Made by a program: the position numbers and the translations under genes
Source of the DNA: Dasypus novemcinctus
Taxonomy: Eukaryota > Chordata > Mammalia > Cingulata > Dasypodidae
NCBI RefSeq assembly: GCF_030445035.2
Contig: NC_080699.1
Coordinates: 12,541,785-12,605,784, forward strand
Direction of reading: 5' to 3'
DNA length: 64,000 nucleotides
Notes under the pieces: model-generated
The model's input: the letters and a program-made list of their open reading frames with translations, nothing else
Databases searched by the model: none
Told to the model about the DNA's origin: nothing
Shown: one piece after another, positions 35,125 through 48,170 of the stretch
Position numbering within the stretch: position 1 is the first letter of the stretch
How the letters are laid out: every line of letters starts with the position of its first letter

Positions 35125-36754
35125 AAATAAAAGGGGTAAGGAAACTGTAATAGGGATTTCTAGTCAAACACACAGGATTCACCCCTTCTGTTTTTAAATT
35201 TGTCCAAATTCTAGAATTTTTTTTGTTTTTGTACATGGTCAATAAAGTTTAAATGTGTGTCCTACATGTCAAACACATGAATGAAATATTTAGCTTTGTA
35301 GAACAACATTCATAACTCCAAGTGTCTGTATCTGTTAACCGATTTCTAGCAATGTAAATTTTATACTCATTAGCTTTATTGATCAAATGGCTTAATTCTC
35401 CTCTTCCCATCATACTTTAAAAACTATTTTCTAGCACACTGCCACTAGAGGAGATTTCTTTTTTAACCTTGTCCAGTCCCATGAAAGGTTTGATATCCAT
35501 ACCTAAAAATGTGGCTAAAGAATTCAATTTATTTCAACTACTTTCATGAACTGCTGCTTATTACTCAGAAAAAAAGCCTCCTAGACACTCTTATGACTAT
35601 AATAAGTACAACAGTCTAGGAAACTTCCATTTTAGTCAACAGAAAAAAGAACAGGGAATTAGAAAAACAAAGGAAAACAAGAACAAACACAAACACAGTA
35701 GTATAAAGCAGAAGGGGTCAGTCAGCATAAGAAAAGTAGAAACAAAAAGCTGCAGAAGTCAGAAGAGGAAATATTTTGCAGTAGAAGGACCACAAAGCCA
35801 TCAAGGATGTGATATTAATTAAAGATGGGTAGAATCTCAACAAGTGGACATGGAGAACAACATAATGGAAGGACGAGAAGAAAATGTTCAACAGGGTCAA
35901 CAAGTTTCCAGCCATTTGACAGCATTACAGAGTGAGGCAAGGGTGAAAGTTAAGGCTGGTTAGGTTGGTCAAGGCAAAGTTTTTGGAGAGAAGGAGTTTA
36001 GACTTTTCTTGGAAGGCACCGTTGGGTCAAACTCATCATCCTTTCTTTCTGCCCAACAGACCATCTGCCTAAGTGGGGTCGTTGTTAACACCATCTCCAA
36101 GTTAGGCAGGCCGAACAGGGAGCCTCATCTCCAGTTCCAATTTGGTTCTGAACTGAGGAATGAATTTGGAGCAGGAGAATCAGATATGGAATTTCTTTGC
36201 ACAGAGGTGAAAGACAAAGTAGATGTAGAAGAGGGTGAGAATAGATAAAGAAGAGAAAATACAGTAGAATACAACAGGGCAAAATTATATTTAGGAGCTT
36301 GAAGCGGGGAGAGAAAAGGCAAAAATCAAGAAATGTTATGAATACAAGAACAAAGAACATGTGAAAGTGTAGGAGTACCTAACTTTACATTGTACAGGCA
36401 TTGATGATCACCTTTATGCTAAGCAGAAGGAAAAAAATGCCTTTCCAAACAATCTTAATGGATAAAATCTATTGGGAAACAATAGCATTTCTGAAAATTC
36501 TTACAATATAAGCAGTCTATATGTACTTTTAGGTACCACAGAGTTGTAGCAGTTAGTTTTCCAATAGATGAAAATAAACCAACTCTAATTGACTATTCCT
36601 TAAAGTACATGACAATATTTACTTGTGATATAAGGAAGTAAGACTCATTTTAATATTTAACATTTTTTTCTAATGTCTTATTTACTTCAGAAATTCAGAT
36701 AACATAACCTTTTGCAAAAACTAAAACATTGATTCTCCTGACAATTTTATAGAG

Positions 36755-36900
36755 GAAGAAAATGAGGCTGCACCAGAATGAGTTAGAGTTGTTTTGCTCA
36801 TGGTGGCCAAAAGACAGGGATGTCACTGGAACTGGAATCCAGCTCTGCTAATTCTACCTGTCAAGCTTAGCCCTGCAGTGACTACCCAGAGATGGCTTTT
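36755..36900 (-). mobile_element. MIR fragment, antisense
   Basis: The GAGGAAGAAAATGAGGCTG phrase and the later GGAACTGGAATCCAGCTCTG phrase follow the order of a reversed MIR. Strongly diverged. Confidence 0.55.
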
Positions 36901-38357
36901 CATCACCAAGCAACTAAACTGAGATAGAGACAGGGCTTTGATAGCAATCAGAGCTGAAGTCAATACTGTTTACTTATTTCTGTTCATAAAGATGTCAGTT
37001 TTCCTTACTATATTAGTAATCACTTCAGAAGAAAATGTAAAAAGCCCAAAAGGATAGTTTAATTTTCAGTGAATTCCAGAGCTATTTTGCTTGACTCAAA
37101 AGAGCAGCCGTCTATGTACAAAATAGATGTAAAGCAATGTCAATTAACAAACATATGACCTTACCATGGTATACTGAATGGAGGAGAAGGGGGGGATGCA
37201 TAGAATAAGTTAATGTAATTTTTAAAAGATACTCCTAGAAAAATATTAGTAGTGTAAGGCAGCAGGTGATATAATCCAAAGAAGTAAGTTGTATAGGGAA
37301 AGGGAGAAGTGGATGACTGTGGATCGAAGGACAAAAGTGAAGAAGTGGGCAGTAAAATTCACTTCCATGATGATAAAATAGGATCCTAAGTTCAGTCTTC
37401 CCACCAAGTTTCTTAAAGTCTCAAATCAACAACTGGGTCTCCCCATGAGCTACATTTCCCTTTGCATATCTCTTCAGAGACAAAACAAGGTCTTTAGATT
37501 TTTCTGTAACAGATTTGCTGACAATGAAAAATAAAATTGGTGTTACAACTTTGAAAATACTTGTACATGACTGAAAGAAAGTGGCAGCGGCTGTTTGGGA
37601 TGCCAGGACTTTTAAATAATTCACCGCACTTAGGTTGGAAGGAAACTTTAGACAATGAAATGATCTCTTGACATTGTAAACAAACCTTGTGGACACTGTG
37701 CTAAAAATCAGAGCGATGACAGATTTTAAGGGATGCTATTTTTTTCCAACTAAATGTTTAGTAACAGTAAATGGAATGCAGCTTTAAAATCTCAACAATA
37801 AAAATGAATAGGAATACACTGATTCAAGCTCCTATGATATCTGGGACTCAATGGCCTTTGAACATCAGAATGCGATATTCTGGTGACTTCCAATAGGACA
37901 AACTCAATGAATCACTGGGGGTTCTGTGGAGGAGGTGGAGGAAATACTGAACACAGCACGCCTGATGATGGAGTCATGGTGCTGAATAAATGATCAAATG
38001 TGCATGCAGGGATTAGGAATTTAGACACGGCTCACCCCCGAACCACTGGTCCCTTCTGAAATGCTTTATTACGTGCAAGTCCCTGGGCCATCTCTAAGGC
38101 TCTGCCTACCAATCCATTTCTTCAGCTGTCAAGACTGATGTGGAAGCTCAGAGTCTACATAAATCTAGATTAATCCCCAGCGGTAATCCGCAGCTGGTTG
38201 ACTTCCAACCAGAAAGACAGCCACAGGTTTAATAAGTATTTGGAAGGCACACGAATTCTATTTACCTGCCTCCTTTCTGATCTTCCCCTCCTCTGCTCAG
38301 TGAGTTCAGTTAGCACTTGCACCTGTAGACTGGTTTCCAGGATGAAAAGCCACCACC

Positions 38358-38427
38358 GCTGCTGTGGACCCATGGTGGCCTGGAAGCACGTGTGGGTGGT
38401 GGGCCACCATGGAGGTCCACGCGCAGC
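38358..38427. repeat. imperfect inverted repeat (70 nt hairpin)
   Basis: The arm GTGGACCCATGGTGGCC (38364-38380) pairs with GGCCACCATGGAGGTCCAC (38402-38420) apart from a two-base bulge. A further GCTGC/GCAGC pairing extends the stem outward. The loop is about 21 nt. It lies in a G+C-rich patch of the last GUCY1A2 intron. Confidence 0.75.
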
Positions 38428-39459
38428 TCCCACACCACTGGGGGCTGAAGCTGGTCTCGGTCTCACCTGTCTCCTGTTCTAATACCCATCTCTGCTATGC
38501 TCTCCCTTGGTAAAGGACCTGACACTTACCCATAGTGAGGTGCAGATGACCTAGATGTAGTCTACATCTTAACACGAGATTCAGGGCTTAACGAAACAGA
38601 ATGCAATGGTAATGATGACATTTCAGGCATCCTTCTGGAATATACCGGCTTTTCCAAATCATACTTCAACTGGCACGTGTAAAGTACATCTATAAGGCTA
38701 AGGCAAGGATTTGGTCTTTTATTCCATTATACCCTTTACTGCCATTCTATAGTTAGGTTCACTTGCCAGTTATGGAAGCCTTTATGGCCACCTGCATTTC
38801 CCACACTGTTCCAAGGATGAAAGATTAGGGCAGGTAAACCAAGCCTGCAAGCTCAAGCCACGTGTCACTCGCAACCTAGAATCATTCGGTCAGTGATGTC
38901 AGTCAGTCAACAGGTAGCTAGTAAGTTCCATGTAGAAGGTGCTGAACTGGTTAAGGTTTCCTACCTCGGATCATAATAGGTGGGGAAAAGGAGGAATTGT
39001 GACTTTTTATGAAATGGATGTCCATAAAGTGATTGTTTTTTATTGGGGGTTGACCCCATGGAAGAAGCTAACCTTTGCAGAAGTGAAGAGAGCCAGATCC
39101 AGCCTGTACTACTGGCCAGCTGGCATTTGCAACCCACTCACCGCTCCATTTTTGAAACCATCGTGAGAGAAAGGAAACTCTCTGTTTAATGTCATGTGGC
39201 GTGCACACTGCTGGCCACCGGGACATGCCATAAGGCCAAGGCAAGAGGCAGGAGAAATCATGCATCCTTCAGAGCCGAGGGTCTTTTAAAGACTTGCCCT
39301 TAATATCTGACAGAAATGCCTGTGGTTCCCTCTCCTCTCAAACTGGTGGTTTGATGAGGTGTTAAAATCTTAAGGGGGAAGTCACTTTCCCCCTCAGTAC
39401 TTTGCTGTTAAAAAGTCGTGTCATTCTGCTTCCTACTACAGTGGACAGAAACTTTCTTC

Positions 39460-41340
39460 TAGTTTGTTGTTTCTCCCAGATCATGTTTCTTCCTCTGGAC
39501 TGAGAATTAATGATGGGCCTCAGGGCATCTTTTTATGCATTAAAATGACCACAAGTAGAACTTTTTGATGAGACAAATCATGTCTTTCAGTTCTGGGAAA
39601 TTTATTTTGTGTTGTTTCTTACACAACTCCTTATGTTTTCTTTTTCTGGAGTTCTGTTTAGTTAAATATTGAACTTTGGGAGTTGATCATCCAACTTTTT
39701 TTTGCCTTTCTGATTTACTCTCACTTTTTTCTTCTTATTCTACTTGTTAGAATATTGCCCCCAAATTTGTCCACTAATTTTTATACAGAATTAAAATAGA
39801 TATCACATTTTAATTTCCAAGAGCTCATTCCTACTTTCTCTTTCCCTCCTTCCTCCTTTCAAGGAGTACTTAAAGTACTTCTGTCTGCAAACTGATTTTC
39901 AAGATGATTATTTCTTTTTTATTGTGCTATGTTAATTCATAATACTCTTAAATCAGAGAATGATCTTTTTATGAATTTTCTTTTGTTCTCTGTGTTCTCA
40001 TTCCTCCAAATGTTCATATGGTCATTAGGGTTTTTTTTCCTTTTTAAAAATTTTTTTGGTTGGTTTGGTTTCTCTCTTTCCTGTTAAAGGCATTCAACAA
40101 ATGACTGTTACCTTTAGAAGTCTCTCTCTACTTCAGTCTGAGGCATTAAAATCTAATTGTAAGCTTTCTGTTTATGGCAAGAACATATTGAATTGTGGCG
40201 TTCCCCTAACCAGATCATTAGGGAGTCCCAAATATTGATATAGTGTTTTCCCTTGGGCTAGTCTGTCAAAGTAACAATGATCCAGGTGTGTCTGTGGGAT
40301 TACACTGGCTTCCTGCATTCCAGAGATTAAATGGAGAAAGGGAAATCTCACACTTGAGCATGTGCACTTACTTCTCCCATATCCACCTGCATGAGTGTAA
40401 AGCCACTTTGGCTCAGTCTCTCACAAGAACAAACTTCATGTCTTTCTCGAGTTAGCTGTCCCCCCAAATCTCTGTTTCCTTTCTTTCCTAGCAATAGAGA
40501 ATTACATAAGCACATGGCTACCCAGCTGGAAATGACATTTCCTAATTTCCCTGGCAACTAAAGTTCTGAGTTATTATTATGTTCTTCCAATTAGATGTTC
40601 TCATCAAGATTTGAACAGCAAAATTGAAAACTGAGGTGGATTCCATTTTCCTTTGGAAACTGACCATTAACACAGGCTATCAAGATTGGAGTTTTCTAGG
40701 AGCAGCCTCCAGTGTTCATTTTCTAGCTTCCCGAGTGTTAAGAAAATGGACGATATTGGTGATTTTTAAATCTAACTTCCTTGTGAGTGGAGGGCACATT
40801 CAGGCATCGGTTTTCAGCTTTCTGGTGTTCAAAGGCTGGTTCAGCTCTAACCATGACTCCAGACCTAGGCGCTGTAGCTCTTGGTGCTCCCAGGGGAAGG
40901 AGCTTGCCCAGCTGGCCGGTTCTATGATTTAGGGGTACTTCTCAGGAGAGTGCTTAGAACCTTCTCCTTTCCCCCTTCTAAAGATGCTAAAAGCACACCA
41001 TGCCCTGTATTAAACTTCCTCCTGTTGAAAATACCTGGAATGGTTACTATGACTTGCCCTAACGAGCCTCTGCCTTTCTCTGTCGGTCTGTCTCTCTGTA
41101 AATAGGCTGAAGTTCAGATTTAGAACAAATAGTCTTCTTTCTTATCCGAGCCCTCAAGTGATGGCCCAGAGACTTCAGTTTTCTTCTATTAAGTCAAATG
41201 CCACTCATTTATATACTTTTCTTCTTTCTCACACTGTTGTCCTCATTCATTCTTTGTATGCTTATGACAGGAGTTTTATACCTTCATTATCATTTTACTG
41301 TTGTTTTAGGTTACTGATAAATTCAGGTGTTTAGTCTGCT
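39460..41340 (-). mobile_element. L1M/HAL1-like antisense remnant
   Basis: Long T-rich sequence with phrases such as TTCTGGAGTTCTGTTTAG, TTTAATTTCCAAGAGCTCAT and CTCATTCCTCCAAATGTTCA, in the order I associate with reversed old L1/HAL1 sequence. No coding frame is retained. The family assignment is uncertain. Confidence 0.45.
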
Positions 41341-43279
41341 CTGTTAAATTAGAAGATGCTGTCAGAAATGTTGCTAAGTATGCACCTGACTACCCTTTTG
41401 CTAAGGAATGCATTTGGATTCAAGGATGAATGCATTAGACACTGTTTTTGAGGGCTGGAGGAAGGGTAGCAATTCTGAAACCTGAAGATATAAAGAAGGT
41501 GAAGATTCCTTCTGTTTTTCTTGGTGTTTTAAAGTTCCTGAATTTTTCCTATTTACCCTCTTAAAATTTCCACCTGAGTGAAAACCAGGAAGAAAGGCTG
41601 GATTTCTGCTTTTTGCTTCACTGGTCCACGAGCTGATGCAGTTTGAAGATAGGCCCAAGGAAACTGGTTTTTGAGTCAGCTAGACAGCCTAAAATCCCTT
41701 GAAACCCAATGATTCATTCTCTGGAAGTAACACTCCTGTCTAAATAAGGAAAGTATGACTCTCGCTCACTACGGAATGCAACAGAGAAAGAAGCTCACCA
41801 AATTGTTATTTATTTTAGTGTTTCAAAAATCTTAAGTTACGGGATTTGAGGCAAAGATATAAGATTGCCAATTTGTGGATTCTGAAATGTAGGTTAATGG
41901 ATAAGTTCTCAAAAAGGGAAAGTCTCCTAGTAGGTCTCCCAAAAATTGTAAGGCAGAAAGCCTCAGAGGCAATACTGTCACATCCTGGCTTATTTCTTTC
42001 TGCAGCCAGTGCTGGGTTAAATACTGACGGCAAAGTGAATAGACTATAGATTCCACAGTCTGCCATGTGTTGCTTTCTAGAGCGCATGCGTCCTGGCATG
42101 CATCCCCCATTCGAATGCCAAAACGAATGCCACTTAAACTTAGGTGGTGCTTAGGAATCTTAGGGTGCTGAATAGCTAAACATGATCCCATCCCATGGGC
42201 TTCTAAGGACAGTGTCCTCTTTGACTTTTCATCAGCCTAAAAACTCCACTTACAATAAATGGCAAAGATATTTAAAATTCAAAATGCTCACTCAAAATTT
42301 TATGTCTACAAGCAGAACTAAAAAGAGATGACAAATGAAAGACTGATGAAGAGAACTAGAATCAGTTTTTATAAATTAACTAATTACCTCACATTTTTCC
42401 ACTTCTCTGACAAAAATTCCTTCCTAAAAAAATTCTTTCATCATGCTTTGTCTTTCTTTAGGAGACAAAGGAAGAACAGAAAGAAAAATATAATGTTCAC
42501 TTATTTCTAAAAATGAGAAATCCTTAGTTGCTTTCATTATTTAAAAATTAGGACCAGCATCAAACTCTTTTAAAAATGCTGTATTCTCTATTTCCTATAT
42601 TCTTGAACAATTCCTTTTGCCATAAACCCCAGTCACAAAGAAGGCAAATCAGCCTGAGACACACTTGGAGACTGAGATACAAAGGGCTTGCTTTTTTCCC
42701 CTTTTCTTTAAAGGTTCAGTCTACCTCTTTTTACCATCTTGTACAATGTATCTTGAAATGCCCCTTAAAAGGATGCTTTCTGGAAGTACTAAGTTTTGTA
42801 GAGCAATGCTATGGTAAGATAGTTAATGGGAATGAGATAAGATAAGGGGTTGGTAGGCAACTCTGGAAATCTGATCTTATTTTTCAGAAGGGTTTTGTTT
42901 TTCCCTATAAATTAGTTAATGGCACTGATTAAGTAACTTAATGTCTCTGGCTCTCAGTTTCCTTGTGGAAAGAAAATTTTGATGTCATTTATTTCAAAGA
43001 TTATATATGACTCTAACATGTGAAATTTAAGGATTTATGTACTACTGAGATAATAGGTCATATAAAGCAGCATGATCAAACATGTTAGTTTTAAACTTGC
43101 AAATCTGAAGGATTCCCAAGTAGAAGCTCTAGAAAGACACTCTCAGCCAATGTCATACAACTGATTTATAGAGGAATTTTGATTTGCTAATGGGTGATTA
43201 AAGAGTAAGAATATTTGCAATTTAATCAGAGCCATGAAAAGAATTCTTAAGCATGTTATTTTGAGCAATCAGAGATTTC

Positions 43280-43308
43280 TACACAAAGGGTTACATGCCC
43301 TTTGTGTA
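43280..43308. repeat. perfect 11 bp inverted repeat
   Basis: TACACAAAGGG (43280-43290) and CCCTTTGTGTA (43298-43308) are exact reverse complements separated by 7 bases. Confidence 0.85.
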
Positions 43309-43464
43309 CAGGAGGGACTGACTGATAAAAATTTAAAGTGCGATTAAGACCAATTTCATCTTAACCATCATATTTGCTGTACTACGCTGGCTCTTGCACC
43401 TGTAACAAATGGTGAGTTCTTTTTAAAATGGCCACATGGACTAATTACCACATATGAATGTCAC

Positions 43465-44127
43465 TGTGAAGCAGGCTAGTAAGATAGGGAATTAATAGAC
43501 AGATCTGGAACCTGACAGAGAGTCCACGTGGACATCTGGAACTCCCAAGATGGCTGCTGAAGGACCTCCACATCCAGGATTCTGCTACCCAGAACAAAGA
43601 CTTCTTCCTGAGAACAAGGAAAAGCCCCAGATGCTCCCTAGGAACTTGATCATGGGGTCCTCACTAAGGGATTGATGGGTGGGGTAATTCAGTCAAAACA
43701 GCAAACAGCTGGCACCCCCTCCCCTGCCATTAGCAAAGAGGTGGAATAATTAACAGTTCAAAAGCAAATCGGGAGGCTTGAGTCTCCGGATTTGCTCTCC
43801 CTGTCCTCTTGCCTCTGGACCTGTACCTGGCATTTGTGTGCCGCTCTCGTCATTTTTCCTCTGCCATGTGGCCACGCAAGTAAACGTGGGGATTTATCAT
43901 CTATAAGGTGCAATTGTAGCTTCTAAATCGGCCCTCTTCATCCCTTTTCACTCCCTTCCTTTCTACCTGGGACCCCTGCTCTGTTATTTTCTGTTATTTT
44001 TCTCCCATTTCTCTTCCCTCCCTACCTGAATAAATCACTGGCCTAACTCACCTGGTGTGCTCTTGAAATTCATTTCTGCAGCATAGCCAAGAACCTAGAT
44101 AAAATCTTGTAACAACTGGACGTGACA
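43465..44127 (+). mobile_element. LTR, class I (ERV1)-like
   Basis: The presumed start is TGTGAAGCAGGCTAG and the presumed end is ACGTGACA. It contains an AATAAA (44029-44034), followed by GGTGTGCTCTTGAAATTCAT and a CTGCAGCATAGCC stretch, an R/U5-like arrangement. No clean target duplication was found, so both ends are approximate. Confidence 0.55.
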
Positions 44128-44899
44128 TTTCATAAAGCAGGCTCACGATTCCCTGTGGGATCTGAGTTCGCCCTTGTAGTTTGGTTCTTGATTTCAGCTC
44201 TGGAAGCCTTCTTCACTATGGTATGAACTGGCAAGCATTTGCACAGCTACTTTCTTGGGGTATGGGCAGCCCTAGAGGAAGAACGAAGGGCAAAGCCAAG
44301 GGCAGAGAAGCTTCCTGGACCCAGCTATAAAGAAATGAAACAGGTTTTCTTCGTGGCTGACAGATGGGCTTTAAAGACCCTTACTTATAAGAGGTATTCC
44401 AGAAAGATGACTGTTTGGAAGAATACTAACCTGAATTTGAAACGTGATAAATGTGTGGGGAAAAATTACTTCTGCAATTCTTTAATCTCACCCAGTATCC
44501 TGTCCATAACCGATGAAAGAAAATCCAATGAGGTACTTTTGCCGTATTCTACTCATATAAGAGTATCTGTGTAATAAAGCATTTGTGTAATAAAAAAAAA
44601 GACCAATTTCAATTCTCTAGGTAAAAATAACTTCTTCAAACAGTCTATTTTAATAAATATTCAGATGTAGACATAATACAATTCATGATCAAAGTTTTTT
44701 TTGGAAGGTAGATTACTTTGTATAAAGGGTTTGAAACAGACATATTTACAATATAATACAATATACATACATGCACACTATATATAATATACAATTTCAT
44801 TTCCTTGAAAGAACAATGTGCATAAATGAGAAAAAAGAGGAGTAACTGATTTAAAAGGCTGATTACATGCAAAACCTAAAAATAAGATTTTCAAAAGAA

Positions 44900-45065
44900 A
44901 AAATAAATTCATAAGGAAATACTATTTGTAAAAAAGTACAGTTCCTAGCTAGAGCAGTGAGGTTACATAAAAAAATAAAAAGGTACCCAAATAGGAAAGG
45001 AAAAAGTAAAATTTTTACTATTAGCTGCTGATCTGATCCTACATCTAGAATCTCCTGAAAAACAC
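44900..45065 (+). mobile_element. small L1 ORF2 fragment
   Basis: The CTAGCTAGAGCAGTGAGGTT, AATAGGAAAGGAAAAAGTAA and GCTGCTGATCTGATCCTACA phrases match the L1 RT stretch around the catalytic box, with the box itself mutated. Confidence 0.65.
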
Positions 45066-45071
45066 ACAACA

Positions 45072-45993
45072 AATGTTGGAAATGGCTTTGGAATTGGGTA
45101 ATAGGTAGAGGTTGGAAGATTTGTGGGGTGCTTGGTGGAAAAGGCCTAGATTGCTTTGAGGAGACTGTTAGCAAAAATATGGATGCTAAAGGTCCTTCCC
45201 CTAAGACATTGAAAGGAAATGGTGAATGGGTTACTAGAAAATGGAGGAAAGGTGATCCTTGCTTTAAAGTGGCAGAGAACTTGGCGAAATTGAGTTCTGA
45301 TGTCGGATGGAAGGAAGAACTTGAGAGTGATAAACTTGGATATTTAGCTGAGGAGATTTCCAACTAACTGTGGAAACTGCAGCCAGTTTCCTCCTTGCAG
45401 CTTATAGTGAAATGTGAGAGGAAAGGGATAAGCTGAGAACTGAACTCCTGGGCATGACGAGACCAGAAATTGTGAGTTTCTGGAAAAGGAGTCCCCAGAG
45501 AATCATGCTCCTATGAGAGTTTAACTGCCCATGGAACTGGTCAGTAATTTCAGGAGAAGTCATGATTGGAGATGCAGTTATTCAGGAAGGACTGGTGGAA
45601 AGTGCTTTTGTCTGATGGTTCAGACCCCTGTGTACTATAAGTAAAATGAGGTTTTAATGAAAGAAAATACTGCCAGCCTGGACTAAAAGGGACAGATTGA
45701 AGGAAATATCACTTCAAGGGCAGAACCAGGAAGCTGAGGTCTGGACCAAAGACATCTTCTCTGGCCAAAAGAGCAGGTCCAACCATATGTGTGGAAAGGG
45801 TTTCAAAGGTCCATAAATGGAGGGGAATTGTGCCCCCGTATAGACCAAACCTATAACCGATTGCAATGAGACTTTATACTGAGTATTGTTACTGAAATGA
45901 CTTAAGCTTTTGGGGTATTGTGATGGAATGAAAGCATTTTGCACATAGAAAGAACATGTCTTTTGGGGTTACAGAGGATAGAAGGGAGTGATC
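45072..45993 (+). mobile_element. MaLR internal region, decayed
   Basis: The TTGGAAATGGCTTTGGAATT start, the AAGGTGATCCTTGCTTTAAA segment and the later ACTTGAGAGTGATAAACTTGG segment follow the gag-like internal region of MaLR (MST/MLT type) elements. A purine-rich stretch (about 45971-45989) precedes the 3' LTR. A 79-codon remnant (45128-45367) is open; no functional gene remains. Confidence 0.7.
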
Positions 45994-46863
45994 TGATACT
46001 GTATGTACCCCCGAAAAACATGTTCTTAAATTTAATCATTCCTGCTAGTATGAACCTGTTGTAAGACCTTCTGATGAGGTTTCTTCAGTTAACAGGCAGC
46101 CCACCTCATTCAGGATGGATCTTAATGCTCTTACTGGGGTCCTTTATAAGAGAATGAAATTCAGACAGAGAAAGTCACAGGAGCCGAAGCTTGAAATCAT
46201 CAAAACTAGTAAGAGTAGGGAGAGGCCAGCAGATACTGCCAGGTGCCTTGCCATGTGACAGAGAAGAAGCATGGAGGGTAGCTAGTCTTTGGGACAGAAT
46301 GATTGCCATAATGATGCCTTGATTTGGACATTTTCACAGCCTCAAAACTGTGGGCAAATAAATTCCTATTGTTTAACCTGACCTTCATGGTATTTTATTT
46401 TTTTATTTTTTTTTAAAGATTTATTTATTTATTTCTCTCCCACCCCCCACTCCCCACCCCGGTTGTCTGTTCTTTGTGTCTATTTGCTGCGTCTTCTTTG
46501 GCCGCTTCTGTTGTTGTCAGCGGCATGGGAATCTGTGTTTCTTTTTGTTGTGTCATCTTGTTGCATCAGCTCTCCATGTGTGTGGCACCACTCCTGGGCA
46601 GGCTGCACTTTCTTTCATGCTGGGTGGCTCTCCTTACAGGGCACACTCCTTGCGCGTGGGGCTCCCCTACGTGGGGGACACCCCTGTGTGGCACGGCACT
46701 CCTTGCACGCATCAGCACTGCGCATGGGCCAGCTGCACACGGGTCAAGGAGGCCCGGGGTTTGAACCGCGGACCTCCCATGTGGTAGACGGACGCCCTAA
46801 CCACTGGGCCAAGTCCGCTTCCCTTCATGGTATTTTATTAAAGCAGCCTAGGAAATTAAAAAT
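45994..46863 (+). mobile_element. MaLR LTR (MLT1-like), split by a SINE
   Basis: It starts TGATACTGTATGTACCCCCG and includes CCTTTATAAGAGAATGAAAT, GATTTGGACATTTTCACAGC and AATAAATTCCTATTGTTTAA phrases typical of an MLT1-like LTR. It resumes after the SINE at 46840 and ends near CAGCCTAGGAAATTAAAAA. It directly follows the MaLR internal region, so it is the 3' LTR of that element. Confidence 0.8.
46400..46821 (-). mobile_element. DAS SINE inside the MaLR LTR
   Basis: Reverse orientation: T-rich tail (46400-46420), body, and head GCGGACTTGGCCCAGTGGTT at the right end. It is flanked by the perfect 18 bp duplication CCTTCATGGTATTTTATT (46382-46399, 46822-46839). Confidence 0.95.
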
Positions 46864-46984
46864 AGTATATTCCATTAACTCAACTATGGACTTCATTCAG
46901 AGTTCACCTGCTTTTCCACCAGTGTCCCTTTACTCTCCCAGGATTTAGTGTAAATAACTCTTGAAATTATCTATACTTAACCTT

Positions 46985-47100
46985 TTATTCATGCATGAGC
47001 AAATGGAGGATGAAAACATTTAGTGATTTATCCAAGGTCAAAAAGCGATTGGTTATAGAACAGAAATGTGAACTTCCTTCCCCTGATATATTTTATTTGG
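46985..47100 (-). mobile_element. MIR-like fragment, antisense
   Basis: The GAGCAAATGGAGGATGAAAA phrase, ATTTATCCAAGGTCAAAAAG and ATAGAACAGAAATGTGAAC follow a reversed MIR in order. Confidence 0.5.
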
Positions 47101-48049
47101 TCATTCATCTATTCAACCAGTCAGCGGTGGTTCTTTATATTCTCTGAGTCTTGGGCTACTTTGGAAATCCAACAAGCGCATCAGATCTCTGCAGAAAAAT
47201 GGATGTATGTGTAGAAAAGGTTACATGTGATTGCAGGAAACCCACAAACACAACAATCCTAGGACTTCCTTATCCCTGACAACCTCAACAGCACTATTCT
47301 GCCTTGGAGCAGTTTCACCTTGGAATTCTAAGTCAGACTTTTATGCAAATGGTTTCCATAACTAATACATATTTAAAAATTGCTGATCTACTTGACCATT
47401 TTAGCTAAAATGTGGAGCCCTATAAAAACTTAGAAAGGGTCCTTTATGCTTTGTTATTTGCAAAATAAACATTGACCCACAAGCCACCTGAAATAGTGTG
47501 ATTGTTTTAATGGAGAAAGGAAAAGGACACTGCTGGGAATCACCTAATCCCTTGCTTTGAATTATGCTTAATTATCTTAGTAGCTAACTTTCATTTTACA
47601 GTAATTTAGAGAATATGGAGTATTTAGTTCAAATTGGCATTATTTATAAAAATATTATTGATATAACAAGTTATTATTTATACTTTACAGAAATTCTTTT
47701 TTGTGTGAAATCAGTAGATATCCCTCATATAAACTGAAGCTCTTGATAAGAAAACTAGATCAGCATCTTTAGATTCTGAACCCCCAGGGGAGGTTATTGG
47801 GTAGTAATTAATTTTTTATCACTACTGTCATGGGAAGGGAGAAACACCAGGTCTTCCATTCATACATAGTTAGGAAGGGGTCTAAAACAAGACCAACACA
47901 ACACTTTCTTCTATATTCAATCATGGGCTAATCATATAGACCAAACCTATGTCAAATAAACAAGAGACCATAAAGAAAAGGAATGTCTGAATTGCCAGAT
48001 CCAATATTTCATTTCTTAACTATGAAATAATAACCATGACACAGGATCC

Positions 48050-48170
48050 ATTTATATATTATTATCTCATTAATTCTTACAATTAGACCTATAGAAGTAA
48101 GCTAGTAGGTAAGTTTGCACAGTCTTTACTGTAAAAGTAACTGCAACATTAGATTCTGAACTACAGGGAC
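48050..48170 (-). mobile_element. MIR-like fragment, antisense
   Basis: ATTATCTCATTAATTCTTAC and the following TAGACCTATAGAAGTAAG resemble the tail of a reversed MIR. Short and diverged. Confidence 0.4.

Noticed and set aside
36009..36248. 79-codon plus-strand frame with a fairly protein-like composition
   Set aside because: No family recognised, no splice or promoter context, and it lies antisense within the GUCY1A2 intron. A protein search would decide.
37421..37696. 91-codon minus-strand frame in the last intron, considered as an alternative exon
   Set aside because: Its translation has no link to cyclases and no clear splice sites bracket it.
44863..45363. 166-codon minus-strand open frame
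   Set aside because: It spans antisense L1 and MaLR fragments, so it is chance openness.
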